Shown piece after piece: positions 57,639 to 64,000 of a stretch of DNA of 64,000 bases. The stretch comes from Burkholderia metallica (GTDB taxonomy: Bacteria > Pseudomonadota > Gammaproteobacteria > Burkholderiales > Burkholderiaceae): assembly GCF_902832845.1 (NCBI RefSeq), contig NZ_CADFDB010000014.1, positions 62,001-126,000 of the forward strand, read 5' to 3'. Each line of letters begins with the position of its first letter. Position 1 is the stretch's first letter. The notes beneath the pieces were generated by a model. It saw nothing but the letters and a program-made list of their open reading frames with translations. It was not told where the DNA came from and ran no database searches. The position numbers and the translations under genes are program-made.

Positions 57639-58568
57639 CTACGCGTTCGACGTCGCCGTCGCGTCGTCGGCGGCCGCGCCGCCCGCGCGCACCAGCGCCA
57701 GCACGGCCACCAGAATCGCCACGCCGCCCGCCCACTGCAGCGGCGACAGCGCTTCGCCGAACAGCAGCGCCGCGAGCGCGACCGTCACGACCGGTTCGAG
57801 CGTCGACAACATCGACGTGCGCGCGGCCCCGAGCCGCTCGAGCCCGGCAAAGAACGCGAGCATCGCGGCCACCGTCGACACGAGCGCGATCGCGAGCATC
57901 GACGCCCAGCCGCCGGCCGTCGCGGGCCAGCGCGGCGGCGCGCCGAACATCGCGGTCCGCACCAGGGCGATCGCCACGAGCGTCGCGGTCGCCGACAGAC
58001 AGATGATCGCGGTGGTCGCGAGCGGATCGACGCCCCGCGTCGCCTTCGCGCCCCCGACGATGTACAGCGAATAGATCACCGCGGCGGCCAGCGCGAGCGC
58101 GATCCCGAGCGGCTCGCCGTGCCCGCCGCCGACCATCAGCGCCGACCCGGCGACGCACAGCACGAGCGCGACGGCCTTCGCGCGCGTGAGGCGCTCGCCG
58201 AGCCACCATGCGGCCAGCAGGGTGACGAAGGCCGGGTACAGGTACAGCAGCAGCGCGACGAGGCTCGCCTGCGCGTGCTGCAGCGCGCTGAAATAGCAGA
58301 ACGACTGCCCGACGTAGCCGAGCGCACCCATCGCCACCAGCGGCGCAAGCGCGCGAGCGCGCGGCCATGCGACCCGGCGATGCCGGGCAATCGCGGCGAG
58401 CACCGCGCCGCCGATCGCGAAGCGCACGATCAGCAATCCGAGCACGTCGACGCCGCCCGCATACGCATAGCGGCCGAAAATCGCCATCGCGCCGAACGCG
58501 GCGGCGGACAGCGCGACGTAGAGCGTGCCCTGCAGGGCGGCGGACGACGGGCGGAAAGTGGCGGTCAT
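57639..58568 (-). CDS. EamA/DMT-family transporter
   Basis: A 309-residue inner-membrane protein with ten helices arranged as two EamA repeats (about 10-140 and 150-290). The first repeat contains GAMAIFGRYAYAGGVDVLGL and the second YSLYIVGGAKATRGVDPLAT, ending with LEPVVTVALAALLFGEALSP, the most conserved EamA motif. Members export metabolites or amino acids; the substrate cannot be inferred. It converges with nth and is alone. Confidence 0.88.
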   Translation of the reverse strand: MTATFRPSSAALQGTLYVALSAAAFGAMAIFGRYAYAGGVDVLGLLIVRFAIGGAVLAAIARHRRVAWPRARALAPLVAMGALGYVGQSFCYFSALQHAQASLVALLLYLYPAFVTLLAAWWLGERLTRAKAVALVLCVAGSALMVGGGHGEPLGIALALAAAVIYSLYIVGGAKATRGVDPLATTAIICLSATATLVAIALVRTAMFGAPPRWPATAGGWASMLAIALVSTVAAMLAFFAGLERLGAARTSMLSTLEPVVTVALAALLFGEALSPLQWAGGVAILVAVLALVRAGGAAADDATATSNA

Positions 58569-58830
58569 GACGGAACGGGTGCGAAAGGCGTGGCGACGGA
58601 AATCGTCGGAGTGTAACGGCGCGGCGGCGGCGAGCCTAGCCCGCGCTTACCCGTTCCCCGACGCCGGCAGCGGAGCGGGGCGACCGGCCGGCGCGGCGCA
58701 TGTACGCCGGCTGCATTGCGCCTCCTGCCGCCGCACCGCCGGCTCCGCCCCACTGTCAGCGCCGTCCGCCGACCCGGCGTACAATGCGCGACGCGGCATC
58801 AAGCCGTCCGAATCACGACGTTTCCCCACC

Positions 58831-59265
58831 ATGTTCAATCCAAGCCGCGACGAAGTGCGTCGCTTTTTCACCGAGACCTGGCGCAAGCAGCGCGCGGGCG
58901 AGATCCTGACGCCGCTGGAAGCGATCGCGGCCGACTGGATCGTCGAGCACCCCGAATACCACGACGAGCTCGCCGACGCCGACGGCGCCGCCGCGCGCGA
59001 GTACACGCCCGAGGAAGGCCGCACGAACCCGTTCCTGCACCTGTCGATGCACCTCGCGATCAGCGAACAGCTGTCGATCGACCAGCCGCCCGGCATCCGC
59101 GCCGCGCACGACAAGCTCGCGGCCAAGCTCGACTCGACCCACGACGCGCAGCACGTGATCATGGAATGCCTCGGCGAGACGATCTGGGAAGCCCAGCGCA
59201 CGAACACGCCGCCCGATACCGACGCGTACCTGCAGCGCATCCTGCGCCGCGCATCGCGCGACTGA
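58831..59265 (+). CDS. DUF1841 family protein
   Basis: A 144-residue soluble protein. It starts MFNPSRDEVRRFFTETWRKQ and continues LTPLEAIAADWIVEHPEYHDE, with NPFLHLSMHLAISEQLSIDQ, HDAQHVIMECLGETIWEAQR and a C-terminal LQRIL. The repeated His/Glu pattern (HPEYH, HLSMHL, HxxxxCLGE) might form a metal site, but this is only suggested by the residues. The family has no known function that I can state. ATG 58831 gives the family N-terminus. A palindromic terminator follows. Confidence 0.85.
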   Translation: MFNPSRDEVRRFFTETWRKQRAGEILTPLEAIAADWIVEHPEYHDELADADGAAAREYTPEEGRTNPFLHLSMHLAISEQLSIDQPPGIRAAHDKLAAKLDSTHDAQHVIMECLGETIWEAQRTNTPPDTDAYLQRILRRASRD

Positions 59266-59317
59266 GCGCCGCGGCGCTCGCCCGGCCCGACGGCGCCGGT
59301 CACCGCCGCGCGAACAA

Positions 59318-59347
59318 AAAAATACCCCGCCGCGGCGGGGTATTTTT
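59318..59347. terminator. Bidirectional terminator between the DUF1841 and cytochrome genes
   Basis: A perfect 30-base palindrome with an AAAAATA...TATTTTT rim and a CCCCGCCG/CGGCGGGG core. It faces both converging genes. Confidence 0.92.
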
Positions 59348-59379
59348 GCTGCGCAGGGCGTCCGTCGGACGCGTCGCGC

Positions 59380-59739
59380 TTACTTCTTGAACACGAGATC
59401 GGTCTCTTTCAGCGACTCGATGTAGGCCGCGATGTCCTTCATGTCGTTGACCGACAGGTTCTGCACCTGCGCCTGCATGATCGCGTTGTTGCGACCGAGC
59501 AGCGGATTCGTCAGGCCCATCTGGTACTGGCGCATCGCCCATACGAGGTAGTCGGCGTGCTGGCCGGCGAGGCGCGGATATTCGGCGTTGATCGGCTTGT
59601 TCATCTGCGCGCCGTGGCAGGCGGCGCAGTTGTGCGACTCGACCAGTTCCTTGCCCTTCACGGTGTCCGCGGCGTGTGCGGTACCGATCGCGAGGCCGGC
59701 CGCCAGTGCAACCGCCGCCGTCTTGAATGCGTTGTTCAT
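59380..59739 (-). CDS. Periplasmic class I cytochrome c (second of a pair)
   Basis: A 119-residue protein. The signal peptide MNNAFKTAAVALAAGLAIGTAHA is followed by a single haem-c site CAACH (about residues 38-42) and a distal methionine candidate in the MQAQVQNLSVNDMKDIAAY region. This is the small cytochrome c553/c5-like fold. It is the downstream member of two adjacent genes, 40 bases after the first, and likely carries electrons in the periplasm. Partner oxidase or reductase is not identified here. Confidence 0.88.
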   Translation of the reverse strand: MNNAFKTAAVALAAGLAIGTAHAADTVKGKELVESHNCAACHGAQMNKPINAEYPRLAGQHADYLVWAMRQYQMGLTNPLLGRNNAIMQAQVQNLSVNDMKDIAAYIESLKETDLVFKK

Positions 59740-59779
59740 GAATGCTCCTGTCCCGCCGCAGAGATCGGCGGCGCGCGCT

Positions 59780-60139
59780 TTACTTGTAGGGGTTGTCCTT
59801 CGAGTCGGCCTTCTGGGACGCGTAGTACGCCGCCAGATCCGCGATGTCCTGGTCCGTCAGCGAGCCGGCGATCGCATTCATCGACGGGAAGTGACGATCC
59901 TTCTTGCGATAGGCCTTCAGCGCGTTCTCGAGATATTGCTGGTTCTGGCCGCCGAGGACAGGCACCCGGTAGACCTCCGGGTACGCCGCGCGGTAGTCCT
60001 GGATGCCGTGGCAGCCGATGCACATGGCGACCTTGCTCGCCCCGTCCTTCGGGTTGCCGACCACACCGGCCGCCTGCGCGCTGCCCGCGAGCGCCACGAG
60101 CGCTGCGACAACGACGTGTTTGCCGACGAATTTGTTCAT
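59780..60139 (-). CDS. Periplasmic class I cytochrome c (first of a pair)
   Basis: A 119-residue protein. The signal peptide is MNKFVGKHVVVAALVALAGS...AQA. The haem site is CIGCH (about residues 40-44). The C-terminal part has RHFPSMNAIAGSLTDQDIAD, with the methionine in FPSM likely the axial ligand. It is similar in size and layout to the cytochrome gene downstream, but the two have diverged strongly, so they are probably distinct carriers rather than a recent duplication. The pair forms a minus-strand operon divergent from the MoxR gene. Confidence 0.88.
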   Translation of the reverse strand: MNKFVGKHVVVAALVALAGSAQAAGVVGNPKDGASKVAMCIGCHGIQDYRAAYPEVYRVPVLGGQNQQYLENALKAYRKKDRHFPSMNAIAGSLTDQDIADLAAYYASQKADSKDNPYK

Positions 60140-60375
60140 AGCTCTTGTAACCTAGCTTGAGGGGAAACTGGCGCCGAAGCGGCAACGGCCCGCGCCGTTT
60201 TGCTTATCGGATCGCCACGCAGGCCAAAAAAAACGGCCAGATTGTACCGCGTCGGCGGGGAATGCGTCCATAAGGCGCCCCGCCACAATCCCGCAACGAT
60301 ACGCGGGCGCGGTCCAACCCGACAGCCCTTCTGACTTATACTGGGTTTTTTTCCCCGATTGAGAAGAGCGCCGCC

Positions 60376-61218
<843 letters not shown>

Positions 61219-61245
61219 CTCCTCCTCACCCGCGAAGGCCCGGCC

Positions 61246-62421
61246 ATGCTGCTCAATTTCTTCTACGCGCTGCGCGCAGCCAAGCTGCCCGTCTCGGTGA
61301 AGGAATACCTGACGCTGCTCGAATCGCTGAAGGCCGGGCTGATCTCGCCGTCGATCGACGCGTTCTATTTCCTCGCGCGAATGACGCTCGTCAAGGACGA
61401 GCAGTATTTCGACAAGTTCGACCAGGCGTTCGGCGCGTATTTCCACGGCGTGTCCGCGCTGCCGTCCGAAGCGTTCGACATTCCGCTCGACTGGCTCGAA
61501 AAGCGCCTCGAGCGCGAGCTGTCGCCGGAGGAGAAGGCGCAGATCGAGGCAATGGGCGGGCTCGACAAGCTGATGGAGCGTTTGAAGGAACTGCTCGACG
61601 AGCAGAAGGAACGCCACGAAGGCGGCAACAAGTGGATCGGCACCGGCGGCACGTCGCCGTTCGGGCACGGCGGCTACAACCCGGAAGGCGTGCGCATCGG
61701 CGGCCCGTCGAACGGCAACCGCGCCGCGGTGAAGGTGTGGGAAGCGCGCGCGTATCGCGACTACGACGATTCGGTCGAGATCGGCACGCGCAACATCAAG
61801 GTCGCGTTGCGGCGGCTGCGCCGCTTCGCGCGCGAAGGCGCGGCCGAGGAGCTCGACCTGCCCGGCACGATCCGCAGCACCGCCGCGAACGCGGGCTGGC
61901 TCGACCTGCGGATGGTGCCCGAGCGCCACAACAACGTGAAGGTGCTGATGCTGCTCGACGTCGGCGGCTCGATGGACGATCACATCAAGCGTACCGAAGA
62001 ACTGTTCTCGGCCGCGAAGGCCGAATTCAAGCACCTGGAGTTCTTCTACTTCCACAACTGCGTGTACGACCACCTGTGGAAGAACAACCGGCGCCGCCAC
62101 TCGGAGCGCACCGCGACGTGGGACGTGCTGCACAAGTTCACGCCCGACTACAAGCTGATCTTCGTCGGCGACGCGACGATGAGCCCGTACGAAGTGCTGC
62201 AGCCCGGCGGTTCGGTCGAGTACAACAACCCGGAAGCCGGCGCCGTGTGGCTGCGCCGCCTCGCCGACCAGTTCCCCCATCATGCGTGGCTGAACCCCGA
62301 GCCCGAGCGGCTATGGGAATACCGGCAGTCGGTCGCGGTGATCCGCGACCTGCTCGGCCATCGCATGTATCCGCTCACGCTCGCGGGTCTCGAAACCGCG
62401 ATGCGCGCACTCAGCAAGTAA
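61246..62421 (+). CDS. VWA-domain protein (CoxE-like), MoxR partner
   Basis: A 391-residue soluble protein. The N-terminal helical half (about 1-140) has RAAKLPVSVKEYLTLLESLK. A glycine-rich linker (NKWIGTGGTSPFGHGGYNPE) follows. The VWA-like domain (about 225-390) has LMLLDVGGSMDDHIKR at the metal-ion site and LIFVGDATMSPYEV. The canonical metal motif DxSxS appears as DVGGS, one serine replaced by glycine. CoxE-like proteins act with MoxR ATPases in metal-centre insertion, for example in CO dehydrogenase; the client here is unknown. Confidence 0.88.
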   Translation: MLLNFFYALRAAKLPVSVKEYLTLLESLKAGLISPSIDAFYFLARMTLVKDEQYFDKFDQAFGAYFHGVSALPSEAFDIPLDWLEKRLERELSPEEKAQIEAMGGLDKLMERLKELLDEQKERHEGGNKWIGTGGTSPFGHGGYNPEGVRIGGPSNGNRAAVKVWEARAYRDYDDSVEIGTRNIKVALRRLRRFAREGAAEELDLPGTIRSTAANAGWLDLRMVPERHNNVKVLMLLDVGGSMDDHIKRTEELFSAAKAEFKHLEFFYFHNCVYDHLWKNNRRRHSERTATWDVLHKFTPDYKLIFVGDATMSPYEVLQPGGSVEYNNPEAGAVWLRRLADQFPHHAWLNPEPERLWEYRQSVAVIRDLLGHRMYPLTLAGLETAMRALSK

Positions 62422-62475
62422 CGATACCCACCCAGTACGAAGGCCGCGTCCGAGCGGCCTCTCCCCGGAGATAGC

Positions 62476-63687
62476 ATGAACCCCTCGCCCACCGCGAGCG
62501 CCAGCCGCGTCGGCGGCCGCCGCTTTTTCGCCGATACGTCCGTCTCGGCACTCGTCGCCGGCTTCGTCGCGATGATGACCGGCTACACGAGCTCGCTCGT
62601 GCTGATGTTCCAGGCCGGCCGCGCCGCCCACCTCACCGATGCGCAGATCTCGTCGTGGATCTGGGCGCTGTCGATCGGCATGGCGCTGACGACGATCGGC
62701 CTGTCGCTGCGCTTTCGCGCGCCGGTCGTGGTCGCGTGGTCGACTCCCGGCGCCGCGCTGCTGATCGCGTCGCTGCCCGGCGTGCCCTACCCCGAGGCGA
62801 TCGGTGCGTTCGTCGTCTGCGCGGTGCTGCTGACGGCCGTCGGCGTGAGCGGGCTGTTCGACACGCTGATGCGCAAGATTCCGGCCGGCATCGCCGCCGC
62901 GCTGCTCGCGGGCATCCTGTTCGAAATCGGCATCGAGATCTTCCGCGCCGCGCAGTTCCAGACCGCGCTCGTGCTCGCGATGTTCTTCACTTACCTGATC
63001 GTCAAGCGGTTCGCGCCGCGCTACGCGATCGTCACGACGCTGATCGTCGGCACGGCCGTGGCAGGCGGGCTCGGCCTGCTCGACTTCAGCGGCTTTCACG
63101 TCGCGTTCGCGAAGCCCGTGTTCACGATGCCCGCGTTCTCGATCGCGTCGATCGTCAGCATCGGCATTCCGCTGTTCGTCGTCGCGATGGCGTCGCAGAA
63201 CGTGCCGGGCATCGCGGTGCTGCGCGCGGACGGCTATCAGACGCCGTCGTCGCCGCTGATCGCGACGACCGGCCTCGCGTCGCTGCTGCTCGCGCCGTTC
63301 GGCTCGCACGGCGTCAATCTCGCGGCGATCACGGCCGCGATCTGCACGGGCCCGGAAGCGCACGAGGATCGCTCGAAGCGCTATACGGCCGCCGTGTGGT
63401 GCGGCATGTTCTATCTGATCGCCGGCATCTTCGGCGCGACGATCGCCGCGCTGTTCGCGGCGCTGCCGAAGGCGCTCGTCGTGTCGGTCGCCGCGCTCGC
63501 GCTGTTCGGCTCGATCATGAGCGGCCTCGCGAACGCGATGCAGGACGTGAAGCAGCGCGAAGCCGCGCTCGTCACGTTCATGGTCACCGCGTCGGGCCTC
63601 ACGCTCCTGTCGATCGGTTCGGCGTTCTGGGGGCTCGTCGCGGGCATCGTCACGCAGGTGATCCTGAACGCGCGCCGCCCTGCGTGA
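62476..63687 (+). CDS. benE: BenE-family benzoate/proton symporter-like protein
   Basis: A 403-residue inner-membrane protein with about twelve helices. It includes AGFVAMMTGYTSSLVLMFQA, VVVAWSTPGAALLIASLPG, IPLFVVAMASQNVPGIAVLR and LLLAPFGSHGVNLAAITAAI. These match the BenE family, related to the nucleobase/sulfate transporter fold. Named members import benzoate, yet no ben catabolic genes are nearby, so substrate assignment follows the family only. CGGAGA lies just before ATG 62476. Confidence 0.9.
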   Translation: MNPSPTASASRVGGRRFFADTSVSALVAGFVAMMTGYTSSLVLMFQAGRAAHLTDAQISSWIWALSIGMALTTIGLSLRFRAPVVVAWSTPGAALLIASLPGVPYPEAIGAFVVCAVLLTAVGVSGLFDTLMRKIPAGIAAALLAGILFEIGIEIFRAAQFQTALVLAMFFTYLIVKRFAPRYAIVTTLIVGTAVAGGLGLLDFSGFHVAFAKPVFTMPAFSIASIVSIGIPLFVVAMASQNVPGIAVLRADGYQTPSSPLIATTGLASLLLAPFGSHGVNLAAITAAICTGPEAHEDRSKRYTAAVWCGMFYLIAGIFGATIAALFAALPKALVVSVAALALFGSIMSGLANAMQDVKQREAALVTFMVTASGLTLLSIGSAFWGLVAGIVTQVILNARRPA

Positions 63688-63855
63688 CGCGGCGCCGCGC
63701 CCGTCGCGGCGGGCGTGCCGCACACCAAAACGTGCTCGACACGAATCGGGCCTAAAATGATGGATCGGAGGCGGCGCCCGGCGCCGCTTCGCTTCGCCGC
63801 CGCGCTCGCGCGGCCCGTGAGAACCCGGCGCCTTGCGCCCTTCTTCCGAATCGCC

Positions 63856-64000
63856 ATGACTACCGCACTCGACCAGCTGAAGCAGTACACGACCGTCGTC
63901 GCCGACACGGGCGATTTCCAGCAGCTTGCGCAATACCAGCCGCAGGACGCGACCACGAACCCGTCGCTGATCCTGAAGGCGGTCCAGAAGGACGCGTACA
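63856..64000 (+). CDS. tal: Transaldolase, 5' end (cut by window edge)
   Basis: The first 48 codons are visible: [20 protein letters not shown] then [20 protein letters not shown]. This is the N-terminus of a TalB-type transaldolase, a cytoplasmic pentose phosphate enzyme moving a dihydroxyacetone unit between sugar phosphates. The DATTNPSLI motif is the family signature. The catalytic lysine lies beyond the window. TAAAAT at 63753-63758 may be its -10. Confidence 0.95.
   Translation, partial: MTTALDQLKQYTTVVADTGDFQQLAQYQPQDATTNPSLILKAVQKDAY

Overview
The window is a GC-rich chromosomal segment that looks like a Burkholderia main chromosome, most likely the cepacia complex. This rests on recognised gene content and order: kdpFABCDE with a guanidine-responsive sugE nearby, hemF-nadD-rsfS-rlmH-maf-rng, msbA-waaE-glycosyltransferases-waaL, an alanine/proline-rich giant FtsK, a PhaZa1-type PHB depolymerase and rsxB-nth. 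No species call was tested. No rRNA, tRNA, CRISPR array, intact insertion sequence or prophage was found. Most of the window is ordinary core genome.

Layout. 1-2 kb: the 5' end of an FtsX-like permease gene, a DUF4126 membrane protein, the guanidinium exporter gene sugE/gdx behind a guanidine-II riboswitch, and a DUF333 protein. 2-10.5 kb: the potassium-uptake locus, all on the minus strand. An uncharacterised 35-codon membrane ORF, kdpF, and kdpA follow one another with ATGA overlaps; then come kdpB and kdpC, a strong hairpin, and the kdpD-kdpE sensor/regulator pair. 10.7-13.4 kb: a quinone oxidoreductase, a 500-bp non-coding stretch of odd composition, mgsA, and an SDR-like protein without the usual Tyr/Lys pair. 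13.6-21.5 kb: housekeeping genes on the plus strand (upp, yebC family, purD, hemF, nadD, rsfS, rlmH, maf, rng). nadD has no ATG, GTG or TTG start ahead of its nucleotide-binding motif. 21.5-22.6 kb: a pentapeptide-repeat protein with a Trp-rich tail, apparently lower in GC than its surroundings. 22.8-26.7 kb: a YggL-family protein, a two-PRC-domain lipoprotein, an MFS transporter, an FUSC-type membrane protein and an RcnB-like protein.

26.8-34.6 kb is a lipopolysaccharide locus: msbA (export flippase) divergent from waaE-like, GT2 and waaL-like ligase genes, facing two GT9 heptosyltransferase-like genes. 34.8-45.1 kb holds dnaE, trhO, gluQ, an RhlE-type helicase, an MliC-like inhibitor, a DUF6726 lipoprotein, purT and a META-domain lipoprotein. 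45.3-55.7 kb holds the giant ftsK, a beta-propeller lactonase divergent from a GH15 glucoamylase, phaZ (with a promoter/operator and a histone-like tail) and a TetR regulator. 55.9-64 kb holds rsxB-nth, an EamA transporter, a DUF1841 protein, two small cytochromes c, a MoxR ATPase/VWA pair, benE and the 5' end of tal.

No clearly new multi-gene system was found. The items most worth follow-up are the 35-codon ORF that opens the kdp operon, the PhaZ C-terminal tail and its paired TGCANTGCA operators, the CTG-initiated nadD, and the pentapeptide-repeat gene. Promoter, terminator and start-site calls were made by eye; none was computed or searched against a database.
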